Shown here one piece after another: positions 23,763 through 33,197 of a stretch of DNA of 58,612 bases. Numbering within the stretch: the stretch's first letter is position 1; each line of letters opens with the position of its first letter. The notes under the pieces were generated by a model. It did no database searches. It was given only the letters and a program-made list of their open reading frames with translations, and was not told the DNA's origin. Source of the DNA: Bacteroidia bacterium. Lineage in GTDB: Bacteria > Bacteroidota > Bacteroidia > NS11-12g > UBA955. The stretch covers positions 1 to 58,612 of the forward strand of contig JALOAG010000011.1 in NCBI GenBank assembly GCA_023228875.1. The letters run 5' to 3'. The position numbers were made by a program, and so were the translations under genes.

Positions 23763-24290
23763 ATGAGAGTACGAAAACTAATAATAGAAAAAAGAATTAA
23801 GATATTATCAGCTATCAATGACGAAGATAAGGATTATGAGGGTCACGTTTTTGTTCTCAAAGATGAAAACAGTTTTATTGACTGGTTAAAGGGTAAACCG
23901 AACTCATATACCAGAGATCTTTCTTCCGACTTCGTGTATGAATCTATTTCTCCTGAATATAGCACAAGTGGAAGATTTTCAAATGACTATAGTAAAAACA
24001 CCAAGGAAGCGGTCGAGGCGCGCTTGGTTGACGTGCTCTTGACGCAGCGCGGAGAATTATCATTCGCCGAATCGGAATTACCGGAATTGGCTTACTATGG
24101 GGCCCCTTCGTGGTTTAAAAAAAGACAAGCAGACGTTGATCTATTATTAACTGAATTAATTCTGCAAATACCTGGGGTCAACAGAATTAACACTTTTGAA
24201 AGTAATGTTAATGAAAAACTGGCCTACGAGTGCAGAGTAGAGATTATAACGCAAGAAGGAGATACTTTATGGCAAACGATAGAAATCTAA
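23763..24290 (+). CDS. Baseplate wedge protein (gp25/W-like), 175 aa
   Basis: Residues 80-150 contain EARLVDVLLTQRGELSF, then QADVDLLLTELILQIPGVNRI. This is the pattern of the gp25-like baseplate fold, a conserved part of contractile tails. It lies directly upstream of the baseplate J gene, as in most myoviruses. Its 3' end overlaps the start of that gene. Confidence 0.7.
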   Translation: MRVRKLIIEKRIKILSAINDEDKDYEGHVFVLKDENSFIDWLKGKPNSYTRDLSSDFVYESISPEYSTSGRFSNDYSKNTKEAVEARLVDVLLTQRGELSFAESELPELAYYGAPSWFKKRQADVDLLLTELILQIPGVNRINTFESNVNEKLAYECRVEIITQEGDTLWQTIEI

Positions 24291-25648
24291 TAAGGTACGA
24301 AGAAGGTAACTTGTTTGTTAAAAACAAGGAAGACATCCTTAGAATGCTTTACGATAACCTGAGCGCAATATATGGTGCAGAAATAGACATGAGCTCCGAA
24401 TCTTTTCAGAGACGGGAACTTTTCTTTTTTGCAGAATTGTTGAGTTCGGTCACTGGGACGATGTATGATATCGAAAAGGCTTTTGAGTTAAATAGCGCTC
24501 GCGGGGGTCACTTGGAAAGCCTCATTTCTTTCGTGAGCGGTTTAAAAAGAATGGAAAACAATACAACAAAAATATCGCCGCTAACGGTAAGATTACCGGC
24601 GGGTATCATCGATCCCGATGAATTAACAAACAGCAGATGGGTGCTAACAGATCTGGACGGTATCCCCTGGATTTCTTCCGGTGAAATAGAACAATTAGTA
24701 GACGAAGATGACGACACTGAGATATATCAATTCGCGGTAGAGTGCGACAATTTAGGGCCTCATACTATAACCGCGGGAACTACATTTAAACATTTGTATG
24801 TTGACGGTACTTATAAAACCGATGATATATTGATAGATCCCGATAATTTACCCATTGTTGGGCGTCTTGGGGGTTATGAAGAAGACGACGACGCGTTTAG
24901 GAACCGTTACCGTGAACTTATTGCCGAGGGTTCTTTAACCTTGAGCGAGTCAATTATGACAACGTTAAGAAAAGAAATGCCTGGGGTTATTAAAGATTCG
25001 ATGGTTATTAACTCGACAAAATCAGGAGGAACCGCTCTGAACGTAAAAGGCCTGACTGCGGCAAATGAACCAACCCCTCGTACCGTGACTGTCCCTCAGC
25101 ATGATATTCTCATTATCTTACAGCCTCACTTGGGGGTTGATTTAGGAGGGGAGAGCACTTCTCTGAGTGTCGCTAAAATATTACAGCGGTTAATCACCGT
25201 AGGTATTAGTACGATGCAAAAAACTGGGAGCGGGTTTGAGGACGATCCCAGTTATATCAGAAAAGAATTACCCGCTCATTCTGAATACGCAGACATCAAA
25301 GAGCACGTGCGTTATAAAATAGCCACGCGGCATGATCCTGAGATTACTATTAATTTAAAAGCTGGTAACAATTACGCCGCGCTCGATCCAGGGGCGAAAG
25401 CGGCATTGGAAAAACATATAAAAGATGCCATAAAACAACTTTCATTAAAATATATTATAAATCAACCAATTAATATGACCGAGCTGCGCACGGCTGTTGA
25501 ATCTTATGATAGAGTACCAAATGCCTATGTAATTGACGACGACGCCATAGGGGGCGGCATATCTATAGTCGGAGGAACAGATGTTAAATACGGTTATTGG
25601 TATATTGAAGATACGAATAATTCTATAACAATAGAGTGGGACGAATAG
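24269..25648 (+). CDS. Baseplate J-like protein, 459 aa
   Basis: Start at ATG 24269 (MANDRNLIRYEEG) with GAAGGAG 8 nt upstream; the frame extends to 24230 without a site. Contains DDDAFRNRYRELIAEGSLT, then SESIMTTLRKEMPGV and VPQHDILIILQPHLGV, typical of the baseplate J / gp6 wedge family that links the hub ring to the outer baseplate. Overlaps the gp25-like gene by 22 nt. Confidence 0.85.
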   Translation: MANDRNLIRYEEGNLFVKNKEDILRMLYDNLSAIYGAEIDMSSESFQRRELFFFAELLSSVTGTMYDIEKAFELNSARGGHLESLISFVSGLKRMENNTTKISPLTVRLPAGIIDPDELTNSRWVLTDLDGIPWISSGEIEQLVDEDDDTEIYQFAVECDNLGPHTITAGTTFKHLYVDGTYKTDDILIDPDNLPIVGRLGGYEEDDDAFRNRYRELIAEGSLTLSESIMTTLRKEMPGVIKDSMVINSTKSGGTALNVKGLTAANEPTPRTVTVPQHDILIILQPHLGVDLGGESTSLSVAKILQRLITVGISTMQKTGSGFEDDPSYIRKELPAHSEYADIKEHVRYKIATRHDPEITINLKAGNNYAALDPGAKAALEKHIKDAIKQLSLKYIINQPINMTELRTAVESYDRVPNAYVIDDDAIGGGISIVGGTDVKYGYWYIEDTNNSITIEWDE

Positions 25649-25651
25649 TAA

Positions 25652-26398
25652 ATGTGGGAAAAATATAAAGAGTATTTAGATGATTTTGAACAAGACTATT
25701 TTGTTCGTTTTTTACCTGGTTATTTATTAAACGAGGGTACTACACTCTGGCACGAGTGGCAGTTCCACTGGGAGTTATTGGATAATTTACGAAAAAACTG
25801 GATAAGAGCGCGCCTTGTACCTTTTGATATTCAAATGTTGTTAATTGATTATCTTGACTGGATAAAAAATGACAGCGATAGAAAAACCGATTACGAGAGC
25901 GCTGAACCAAAATATCTCTACGACGAGGATTATGAACATTATAAATTCATATTGTCAATATGTTCTTTTTATAACATCGGTGATATCCATCCTGTAGCGG
26001 GTCGCTTATCACTCGCACACCAGTTGCGCCTTTTATTATTCGCCACTCGCAAGCGGTTGTTTGACGGGTCAAAACAAAGAGTGGAAGAGATTTTTAATAA
26101 TATAGAACTAGGCGCAGGTATGAAATTAGTTATCCAAACAATGACCGGTGATGAGAGCGGGATCGGTACTCAACCCGCCACGTGCACATTATCTTTAATA
26201 AAAAGTACGGGGGGCGCTTCTTATTTATTTAATGAAACTGATCAAACATTATTTACTAATGGTTTTTATAATATACCTGTTTTGGGTATAGTTTATACCT
26301 ATAGAGTTGTTAATAGTGATGCCCTGGTTTATGATATTGAAGCATCTAAATATGATGGCGACAAAAAATATGATCGCGGTGAAACCAGTTTAGAATAA
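25652..26398 (+). CDS. Baseplate/tail protein after J, 248 aa
   Basis: Rich in aromatic residues and helical in the first 160 residues (WQFHWELLDNLRKNWIRARL). It ends with a small beta domain. Its place after baseplate J is that of the tail protein I / DUF2612-type wedge proteins. Function from context. Confidence 0.55.
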   Translation: MWEKYKEYLDDFEQDYFVRFLPGYLLNEGTTLWHEWQFHWELLDNLRKNWIRARLVPFDIQMLLIDYLDWIKNDSDRKTDYESAEPKYLYDEDYEHYKFILSICSFYNIGDIHPVAGRLSLAHQLRLLLFATRKRLFDGSKQRVEEIFNNIELGAGMKLVIQTMTGDESGIGTQPATCTLSLIKSTGGASYLFNETDQTLFTNGFYNIPVLGIVYTYRVVNSDALVYDIEASKYDGDKKYDRGETSLE

Positions 26399-26413
26399 TT
26401 AAAGGAGGAAAAT

Positions 26414-26851
26414 ATGGCAACAAATTATTTTATTAAATTCGAAAATGACACGGACGCGTCGCCCACTAGTTATAATACTATAGTGGACGCAGAATTTACC
26501 GGTACCAAGAAAATAATAACGAAGCAGGCGGTAGCTTTTTCTGATATTTTAAACGGGGTGCTACGACAAACGACGCTTGCATCGCACACGCTCGCGGAGT
26601 TTATAGAGAATAAAACCGGTGTAAATGTAAGGAGCGACAAAAACGCCAGCGAAGCAGAAAAAATGTCTGTTTCAAGATTTATCACTGCTTTGGACAATAC
26701 CATTGATCCTAAAATAGATGCACTGGATGAGGGGATCCCGTTTAAAAAAAGCAACTCTTTAAATAGCGTTTTAAATATATGGCACGGAACGGAAGCGCAA
26801 TACGATGCCATTGCGGAAAAGGATCCTAACACGCTGTACTTTGTGTATTGA
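26414..26851 (+). CDS. Small tail fibre or tail-tip protein, 145 aa
   Basis: AAAGGAGG site. The C-terminus IWHGTEAQYDAIAEKDPNTL followed by YFVY is a motif found at the ends of many tail fibre and minor tail proteins. Probably a short fibre or fibre adaptor of the baseplate. Confidence 0.65.
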   Translation: MATNYFIKFENDTDASPTSYNTIVDAEFTGTKKIITKQAVAFSDILNGVLRQTTLASHTLAEFIENKTGVNVRSDKNASEAEKMSVSRFITALDNTIDPKIDALDEGIPFKKSNSLNSVLNIWHGTEAQYDAIAEKDPNTLYFVY

Positions 26852-26852
26852 T

Positions 26853-26993
26853 ATGAAAGAAAAAGAAACGTTAATAACAATTCACTTTAGTGAAGAACCG
26901 CGAGACATGACAAGAGAAGAGCGGCTTTTGGAGATTTTGGGCATATACGGATACTTCGATGAAAGCGGAAAATGGGTTGAAGGTGAACAATAA
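26853..26993 (+). CDS. Small protein, 46 aa
   Basis: ATG 26853 is 1 nt after the preceding stop codon (TGATATG). Product acidic, ending YFDESGKWVEGEQ. A short companion of the fibre-like protein; real by reading-frame quality, function unknown. Confidence 0.5.
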   Translation: MKEKETLITIHFSEEPRDMTREERLLEILGIYGYFDESGKWVEGEQ

Positions 26994-27028
26994 TTCTGTT
27001 TATGCTGTTAAAAGAAAAGATAATAGTT

Positions 27029-27034
27029 TATAAT
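27029..27034 (+). promoter_or_regulatory. TATAAT box before tail sheath gene
   Basis: TATAAT 24 nt before the sheath ATG and just before AAGGAGG; no clear -35 box. Confidence 0.4.
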
Positions 27035-27057
27035 ATATTTATATAGAAGGAGGTCCC

Positions 27058-28254
27058 ATGAAAATTACTGATATAGTAAAAGTTAATATAATTAACGAAC
27101 TCCCCGTAACGAGCAGGTCCTTTACTAATCGTGAAGCGACCGCGTGCGTGATATTCCATAAAGAAAATGCCAGCATAGATGACAAGGAATGGGTTACTTA
27201 CGAAACAGCAACGGAAGACATGACGGGTTCGGAAAATATTATCAAAGAAATAAAAACCTGGGCGACTAGTTTTACTAATCACGGAGGTGGCATCGCTCAA
27301 GCAGTATTCAAACGAATATATGTCGGGGACGAATTACCAGAAATAAACTCTCTCGTGAGTGATTTTAAAAATATTGTTTTAGGGTCCGCGGAACAAGAGG
27401 CGCTGCCCACTAATATAATACAGATACAGCTTTTGTGGCAAAGAAGTGGCGGAGTTGATCTTGCGTGGCACGATTTCTTCACGAATGAAACGCTTGTCAA
27501 GGCTTTAGCAAAACAAGTAGAAGGTAACGAGGACGAGGTAGATCGTAAAATCTTGTACATTACTTGTGAGAAAGAACCTACTTCTGCTACTACTGACACC
27601 AATTTGGTGTGGGTGAAATCGGCGGAAGAGGGAACAGGTTCTCCTGCTGTTTATGAATCCGCGCTAATTATGGCGTATTTATCTTCTATTTTATTCAATG
27701 GTACCGAAGAGATCAACGATGTTGAATATACTCCTTGGGTAGGTAACGTAAAAGGAGTCAAAGGCTATGATCGCAGCGCTAATTACAACGCGGTTGTAGA
27801 ATTAATATTAAATGCCAATGAGCGACGCCCTTTATTAATGGGTGGTATAACAGCTGGTGGCACCAGAATATTAACGGAATATTTTATGATCGTAATAGAA
27901 CAACTGGTAACGGAAGCTCTTGCACGGCTCGTGTTAAATAAGATCCGTTTTTCACAAGAATTATATGCCGTCATATATGCAGAAGTGGCAGCCGTAATGG
28001 ATCTTTTTACTCGCAATCGTTTATTAGATCTTGGTTTTAAATCACCTATCTCCCGTGTTTTAACGCGGGAAGGGATTAACTATCAGGTAATTGAAACAGG
28101 GGAATCTCTTCATTATGGCTATAAATTATTAACTTTACCTGTTACTAACGACGATTATGCGCAACGCGTGTATACAGGCGCATACTTATATGTGGCTATT
28201 GAACAACAAATTAGGTCCATCGAATTGAAAGGCCTAGTAATAGGAGGAAATTAA
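27058..28254 (+). CDS. Tail sheath protein, 398 aa
   Basis: Gene pair with the tail tube and a size typical of short sheath proteins. The N-terminus (VNIINELPVTSRSFTNREAT) and the C-terminal region (QRVYTGAYLYVAIEQQIRSI) fit sheath subunits that contract around the tube. It has an excellent AGGAGG site. The identification rests on context, size and general pattern. Placed after the baseplate genes, the reverse of the usual order. Confidence 0.75.
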   Translation: MKITDIVKVNIINELPVTSRSFTNREATACVIFHKENASIDDKEWVTYETATEDMTGSENIIKEIKTWATSFTNHGGGIAQAVFKRIYVGDELPEINSLVSDFKNIVLGSAEQEALPTNIIQIQLLWQRSGGVDLAWHDFFTNETLVKALAKQVEGNEDEVDRKILYITCEKEPTSATTDTNLVWVKSAEEGTGSPAVYESALIMAYLSSILFNGTEEINDVEYTPWVGNVKGVKGYDRSANYNAVVELILNANERRPLLMGGITAGGTRILTEYFMIVIEQLVTEALARLVLNKIRFSQELYAVIYAEVAAVMDLFTRNRLLDLGFKSPISRVLTREGINYQVIETGESLHYGYKLLTLPVTNDDYAQRVYTGAYLYVAIEQQIRSIELKGLVIGGN

Positions 28255-28255
28255 T

Positions 28256-28774
28256 ATGGCGACCCCGCAAGTAAAACATTATTCTTTATTAGATTATATA
28301 ATAGTTATTACAACCGACCGCGGAACACCTCTTACAGTAACGCTCGGTGGTAGTCAAAGTTATTTAGGCAGGTTAACGGTACAGCGCGAGAAGGCTAATA
28401 TTACAAAAACAACTGACGTGACCGGTAGCACTGTTTACTCGTTCTCTAATGATCACTCCGGAACGGTGTCATTAGAATTAAGCTTCGTATCAACAGCTTT
28501 AGACGAGCTGTTAAAAGTAGTTAAAGAAAAATATTTAGAACAACCAACCGCTTGGAAGGACGCGACGTTTAACATTGATATTACCCGGAGCGGCAGTAGT
28601 TCCGCACCAGTTGTGAGCTTAATGGGTTGTATGTTAAGTAAATATCCCGATTGGGAAGTATCAGCCGAGGTTGGTACGAGAACATATGAGTTTCTTGTTG
28701 CGCAGATCGAAGAAAGAACTTTCGATGAAATCAGCTCACGGGCAGTAGGAACTAAATCTCGAATAACAGGATAA
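28256..28774 (+). CDS. Tail tube protein, 172 aa
   Basis: Starts 1 nt after the sheath stop. Beta-rich protein with YIIVITTDRGTPLTVTLGG and SGTVSLELSFVSTALDEL, consistent with hexameric tail tube subunits (DUF3277-like). The sheath-tube gene pair is the mark of a contractile tail. Confidence 0.75.
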   Translation: MATPQVKHYSLLDYIIVITTDRGTPLTVTLGGSQSYLGRLTVQREKANITKTTDVTGSTVYSFSNDHSGTVSLELSFVSTALDELLKVVKEKYLEQPTAWKDATFNIDITRSGSSSAPVVSLMGCMLSKYPDWEVSAEVGTRTYEFLVAQIEERTFDEISSRAVGTKSRITG

Positions 28775-28792
28775 AAAAGGAGAATATTATAA

Positions 28793-29680
28793 ATGGAAAA
28801 GATTATTATCAGTGCTCAACAATTAGTGAGTCTACGACCAGGAGAAAAAATTGTTATCGGTGAAATATCCATTCGCCGGGCAGGTATTCTTTGGGTTGTA
28901 AGAAAAGGGGATCAGCGCCGTTCTTTTGAAAGGGCCTCGTTAACAGCAGAGTGGGTCAACAAAGAAGCAGCCAAACTAGAAAAAGAAAAAGATGTTCCGG
29001 TCGAAAAACGTGCCGCGGACGGACGGGTATTAGAAAAACAACTTTATAATACTTCGCGCAAAACACGTCGTAAGCGTGCGAAAGAAGCAAAACGTTTTCG
29101 GAAGCATGAAAAGAAAGCTTTAAAAGCGAAGAAAAAGGAAGAATTAAAAATAAAAAAAGAAAAAAAGGTTAAAGACCGACAAGAAAAAAGAAAAATCAAC
29201 CGCGTGCGACGCTTTTTTGATTATTTAATTTATACCATGAGCTGGCTTTTATTAGCAGGAATTGGCTTTGTTGTTTTCGGGTATTTAAAATTATTTGAAT
29301 TACCAGAAAACGTTAATGAGATTTTCACTCAATTATTGTCGCACATTGAAACTTGGGACAACAACTTAGTATTTTCGGTTTTTGCCGGAGCAGCTGTTTT
29401 AGGTATAGGTATATTCTTATTAAGTTTAATCAGTCTACAATTACATCGTACCCGGCTTGCAAAGGCTTGGGGAATAGTATTAGGATTATTGATGGTAGGG
29501 GGCGTTAGTTATACATTGGTTACCAAGTGGGAAACATTTAAAACAATGTTATTAGGTTTAAAAGACATTGAATGGATCAGTTTCGCGGCAATTGAACCCG
29601 TGACGCAGTTATCAGTAATTTTATTAACATTTTCACAGTTATTATTTGTCCCCTTATTAGGATGGAAAAGAAAGGAATAA
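28793..29680 (+). CDS. Multi-pass membrane protein with basic N-terminal domain, 295 aa
   Basis: Residues 1-145 are soluble and extremely Lys/Arg-rich (KKALKAKKKEELKIKKEKK). Then come about four hydrophobic segments: LIYTMSWLLLAGIGFVVFGY, LVFSVFAGAAVLGIGIFLL, LAKAWGIVLGLLMVGGVSY, and a last one near LSVILLTFSQLLFVPLLG. First of four consecutive membrane-protein genes between tail and head modules; a lysis or membrane-remodelling role is inferred only. Confidence 0.6.
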   Translation: MEKIIISAQQLVSLRPGEKIVIGEISIRRAGILWVVRKGDQRRSFERASLTAEWVNKEAAKLEKEKDVPVEKRAADGRVLEKQLYNTSRKTRRKRAKEAKRFRKHEKKALKAKKKEELKIKKEKKVKDRQEKRKINRVRRFFDYLIYTMSWLLLAGIGFVVFGYLKLFELPENVNEIFTQLLSHIETWDNNLVFSVFAGAAVLGIGIFLLSLISLQLHRTRLAKAWGIVLGLLMVGGVSYTLVTKWETFKTMLLGLKDIEWISFAAIEPVTQLSVILLTFSQLLFVPLLGWKRKE

Positions 29681-29683
29681 AAC

Positions 29684-30250
29684 ATGGAATTAGAAACTAT
29701 TATCACAATCATTTCTGGTTCGCTTGCGCTTGTTGGTAGTGGAGCATTATTCTTCGTTCGCATGCGAGCTTTTAAACGCCAAAATGATATTTTAAAAGAA
29801 GAAAAAACTAAAGAAATAGAATTAAGAGAACGCGAAGCGCGCGACAAGTTCTATTTGCTTACTGCGAGCAATTTAGTCATGAGCGCAGAGCGTCTTAATT
29901 TAACTGGGCCTCAAAAGAAAGAATACGTTATGACTTGGTTAGAAAATGAAGCCGTTAAGGCCGGGGTTCCTGTTGATAAAGCTTATATGAGCACTGCGAT
30001 TGAACGCACTATCTTAATTATGAACGATCATCGCAAAATTGATGAGCCTTTTGTTGCGGTTTTAGATAAGGATTTAGAAAAAGCCGCAGAAAAAGAAAAA
30101 GAGAGAATCAAAAAGGAAACAGATGACGCAGTAGTGAAGGCTGCTACCGAATACGAAAATTCCGCTCAAGCAATCGGCGAGAGCGTTGAGTTCGGTAAGG
30201 GCACACTCGAAGAAGTTAAAGAATTATTAAATAAACGCACTAAAAAATAA
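29684..30250 (+). CDS. Holin of the LLH type (putative), 188 aa
   Basis: One N-terminal membrane segment (IITIISGSLALVGSGALFFV), then a charged helix. The region ASNLVMSAERLNLTGPQKK, followed by EYVMTWLENEAVKAGVPVD and ending in an IE, fits the phage holin LLH family. Holins form membrane lesions that time lysis. No endolysin gene was recognised nearby. Starts 3 nt after the previous membrane protein. Confidence 0.6.
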   Translation: MELETIITIISGSLALVGSGALFFVRMRAFKRQNDILKEEKTKEIELREREARDKFYLLTASNLVMSAERLNLTGPQKKEYVMTWLENEAVKAGVPVDKAYMSTAIERTILIMNDHRKIDEPFVAVLDKDLEKAAEKEKERIKKETDDAVVKAATEYENSAQAIGESVEFGKGTLEEVKELLNKRTKK

Positions 30251-30275
30251 AAAAAAAGGGAGAGGAGCAGAAGCA

Positions 30276-30779
30276 ATGAAAAAACATTTGATCATTAACA
30301 GCGAACGCGAATTACGCAAATTACAAGCAGAAAGCCCGGAGCGTATTTATGGTGAACGCGTGAACGGTGAAATAATTACGTTAGCCGAAAATGGTAAAAT
30401 TGTTAAGGTTTCGAGGGAAGAATTTAATAAAGTTTTTGCTATAGATACTTCTAAAGATACAACAACGTTTGAAGCTATGCCTGAAACGAAGTCGGTTGAC
30501 GTTGAATATTTTCAAAAAGATTCAAAAGAAATCACCGAAGATACTTTTGAAAAAACAAAAGGCGAAGTAAGTGAAGTTACGGAATCAAAAACGAAAAAGC
30601 ATTCATCTAAATCAGTAATTTCTGCGGAAGAAAATTCAAATGCTGCTGTATCTTCAGAGGTATCTAAAACCGGTAAAAGAAAACGTTTTAAAGCGTTGGA
30701 AAACCGGGTAAAACATTTAGAAGAAGAAGTTATTCTCTTGAGAACAGCATTAGAAATGTTGCTGGAAAAATTAACTTAA
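30276..30779 (+). CDS. Hypothetical protein with C-terminal coiled coil, 167 aa
   Basis: GGGAGAGGAG site. Ser/Thr/Glu-rich linker in the middle. The C-terminal heptads (LENRVKHLEEEVILLRTALE) should form a coiled coil. Ends the membrane-protein run; a 12-bp hairpin follows. Confidence 0.6.
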   Translation: MKKHLIINSERELRKLQAESPERIYGERVNGEIITLAENGKIVKVSREEFNKVFAIDTSKDTTTFEAMPETKSVDVEYFQKDSKEITEDTFEKTKGEVSEVTESKTKKHSSKSVISAEENSNAAVSSEVSKTGKRKRFKALENRVKHLEEEVILLRTALEMLLEKLT

Positions 30780-30797
30780 CACAGTTCCTTCTTGCTT

Positions 30798-30829
30798 GAG
30801 AACCGCGTTACTTTGACAACGCGGTTCTC
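30798..30829 (+). terminator. 12-bp perfect hairpin, possible terminator
   Basis: GAGAACCGCGTT (30798-30809) and AACGCGGTTCTC (30818-30829) around an 8-nt loop. Only a CCTCCC follows, not T, so termination is uncertain. Confidence 0.5.
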
Positions 30830-30865
30830 CCTCCCGTTATCTATCATTAATGAAAGGATATGAAT

Positions 30866-31693
30866 ATGGACAAAGAAAAAATGCAGTTCGAGTTTTTATA
30901 CGAAAAAGAGGGGCGTTATTTTTATCGCTACCCTAACGGGAAAACTTTTAAATCTCGAAAAAAGCTACATGAGGATGAAATCGAAGAGGTTTACGAAGTC
31001 ATCGAAAAACGAGCAGACGCGGTGGTGAAACCTTCACTTGAGGCAAAAAAATCAACGTCTAAAACCAAAACCGAAGATGAAGATATGGCGCGTTTGGTGG
31101 ATAGTTTTACTTTAGCAATGGGTGAAGATCCTAATTCACGCGCACCTGCTGCACAGGTGGCGGAAGCGTTTAAAACTGCGCTTACCAATTTATCAGATCG
31201 CGAAGTGAGTGCGGAAGATATTGATGTAGAGACACAGAAGTTGGCGATGAAATTAGAGCAAGCTGGTATTATTTTCCAAGTGGCCCATAATAATGCATTA
31301 CAAAAGAAAGTATTAGTAAACTCGGAAAAGAAATTACTCGGTGAATTAGAAGTTGGGACACAGCGTCAAAAACAACGATTACAAGACGCGACATACGACG
31401 CCAACCAAGATGCGCTCGAAAATGCCGGGTTACGCAAAGGGTCACCAATGTGGTTAATCAGATTAGCAAAAATTACCAGCGGGTTTTGGGGAATAGTAAT
31501 AGTGATTTTATCGTTCTTCACCGTCACCCCGATTGTTATGTTAGCTAAGTCGCTTGGGGTACAAATTAAAAACTCGCCGTTAAAATGGATCTTAACCATG
31601 TTGTTATATTTTGGTTTGGCTTTTCTGGTGTTTGCGATTGTTGCAAACGCTACCGGAATGCCGTTACCTTCGTGGTTAGAATGGATACGATAG
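30866..31693 (+). CDS. Membrane protein with two C-terminal segments, 275 aa
   Basis: Start at ATG 30866, 8 nt after AAAGGA; the ATG at 30860 is too close to that site. Residues 1-200 are soluble and helical. Two membrane segments lie near the end (SGFWGIVIVILSFFTVTPIV and WILTMLLYFGLAFLVFAIVA). Not recognised. Next to another small membrane gene with no gap. Confidence 0.6.
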   Translation: MDKEKMQFEFLYEKEGRYFYRYPNGKTFKSRKKLHEDEIEEVYEVIEKRADAVVKPSLEAKKSTSKTKTEDEDMARLVDSFTLAMGEDPNSRAPAAQVAEAFKTALTNLSDREVSAEDIDVETQKLAMKLEQAGIIFQVAHNNALQKKVLVNSEKKLLGELEVGTQRQKQRLQDATYDANQDALENAGLRKGSPMWLIRLAKITSGFWGIVIVILSFFTVTPIVMLAKSLGVQIKNSPLKWILTMLLYFGLAFLVFAIVANATGMPLPSWLEWIR

Positions 31694-31879
31694 ATGATTG
31701 AATATCTTCAAAATCTTGAATGGTACGTATATTTTCTTGCCGGGGCAATCAGCGTTACGATATTCTTCTTAATGTTAAAATGGATTGCTTATAAACTTAA
31801 AGGTTTGGCAGTAGCCTTGAAAATAATCTTTTTCTTGGCATTATTAACCGCAGTTATTGCTTATTTTGCAACAAAATAG
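31694..31879 (+). CDS. Small membrane protein, 61 aa
   Basis: Two membrane segments (YVYFLAGAISVTIFFLMLKW and VALKIIFFLALLTAVIAYFA) and a basic end. It could be a holin or antiholin partner of the neighbouring membrane proteins. The ATG directly follows the previous stop codon, so translation is coupled. Confidence 0.6.
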   Translation: MIEYLQNLEWYVYFLAGAISVTIFFLMLKWIAYKLKGLAVALKIIFFLALLTAVIAYFATK

Positions 31880-31932
31880 AGAAAATCTCTCTTTAATGAC
31901 AATTAAGTGTTTAATTTTATTCGAAATGCATA

Positions 31933-31938
31933 TATAAT
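31933..31938 (+). promoter_or_regulatory. TATAAT box before the head genes
   Basis: TATAAT 26 nt before the ATG of the scaffold-like gene, followed by AAAGGAGG; the -35 region (TTTAAT) is poor. Confidence 0.35.
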
Positions 31939-31964
31939 ATAAATATAATAAAAGGAGGCAGTAT

Positions 31965-32678
31965 ATGGCATTGAAAAGACCTACGCCTGTTGGGGCGGTC
32001 CGGCGCTTAAAAGATTCTCGCAAACCGGTATCAACAAAATCGTCTCGCGAAATAACAAGAACAAGAGACCTTGAAAAAGTAGAAAGAAAAAGAGCTCTTG
32101 ATTCTCGTAAAACGGTGAAACCAAGAACTCTTGCAGACTCGGAAAGAAAAAGAGCTCTTGATTCTCGAGAAGCTTCGCTTGAACGTCGTTGGCAACGTTT
32201 GTTGAAAGAAAAACGCGCGCTTCGCGACGGTGCATTTGAAATCACGGAAGAAAACTTCCGCGCGCTTGTAAAAGAAGCTCTGCTCGAGGCTCTTCAAGAA
32301 ATGGGTGCAGTTGTTGAAACTGAAGAAGAACAACCTGTAACCGAAGAAGTGCTTGAAGAAGAAAAAGTCGAAAAAGAAGATTTTGAAGACAATCCTGGGG
32401 ACGAGGAAAAAGAATTCGAAGATTTTGAAGAAGAACCTGAAGAAGAACCTGAAGAAGAACCTGAAGAAGAATTAGAAGGTGAAGCTGAAGACGAAGTTGG
32501 ATTAACCGAACTCTTAAAAGACCCTCGTAAGAAGGAAGCGCTCAAAGAATTACTCGATCGGCGCCCGCGTGAAATTAAGGGAAAAGATAACGCAGCGGCT
32601 TTATTTACAAACCGTTATGATATCGAAAGCCCCGCCGCGGTTGAAGAAGCACCAAAAATTAGAAATAGATATGAATAA
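31965..32678 (+). CDS. Scaffold-like acidic protein, 237 aa
   Basis: The N-terminal third is basic, with a repeated ERKRALDSR motif. The middle is helical (FRALVKEALLEALQEMG), then a long acidic region with EEEPEEEPEEEPEEE repeats, and a C-terminus that looks ordered. It lies directly upstream of the cement-like and capsid genes, where scaffolding proteins are usually encoded. Assignment by position and composition. Confidence 0.5.
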   Translation: MALKRPTPVGAVRRLKDSRKPVSTKSSREITRTRDLEKVERKRALDSRKTVKPRTLADSERKRALDSREASLERRWQRLLKEKRALRDGAFEITEENFRALVKEALLEALQEMGAVVETEEEQPVTEEVLEEEKVEKEDFEDNPGDEEKEFEDFEEEPEEEPEEEPEEELEGEAEDEVGLTELLKDPRKKEALKELLDRRPREIKGKDNAAALFTNRYDIESPAAVEEAPKIRNRYE

Positions 32679-32705
32679 TATCGAAAGAAAGGAAGAAAAT
32701 AGATT

Positions 32706-33185
32706 ATGGCTAAAATTCTAGGAACCAGAATTCCAGCATTTAGAGCGGGTTATTTAATTAGCACGTTCAATCGGATTTCACGGGGCACACCTGAGCAAGA
32801 CGCACTTGTTTATGGGTCACTCGTCAAATTCGGATCCGCCACTGGTCGTTACGAGGCTCTCGACGGCAGTGAAACAAGCGGCGACGTATTAGCCGGTATC
32901 GTCGTTCACGATATGACTCATATCGAATATACCGGAAACAACACCAGCATCGCCCCTGGTAAATTCGGCGATATATTAGTAGAAGGGGACATTGCGGTTC
33001 CTGTATCAGCTGACGTCAGCGATTTAACAGGAATTGTTGAAGGCGGAAAAGTCTTCATCGGAAGCGACGGCAAGGTCGCAACGCAAACCGGGACACTTAA
33101 AGAAATTGAATCATTAAGATTCTTAGGTATCACGGAAACAGTTGACGGCGTCAACTTAACTGCGGTTCGCAAGAGAATGTTCTAA
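32706..33185 (+). CDS. Head decoration/cement-like protein, 159 aa
   Basis: Beta-rich, Gly-rich protein with FGDILVEGDIAVPVSADVSD and GGKVFIGSDGKVATQTG, resembling phage structural cement proteins (DUF2190-like). It sits 12 nt before the capsid gene. Cement proteins bind the capsid exterior and stabilise it. Moderately sure. Confidence 0.65.
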   Translation: MAKILGTRIPAFRAGYLISTFNRISRGTPEQDALVYGSLVKFGSATGRYEALDGSETSGDVLAGIVVHDMTHIEYTGNNTSIAPGKFGDILVEGDIAVPVSADVSDLTGIVEGGKVFIGSDGKVATQTGTLKEIESLRFLGITETVDGVNLTAVRKRMF

Positions 33186-33197
33186 GGAGGATAAAGT

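Noticed and set aside
31981..32545. Several minus-strand frames opposite the scaffold-like gene
   Set aside because: They are low-complexity Ser/Phe translations opposite the Glu/Lys-rich gene and have no ribosome sites.
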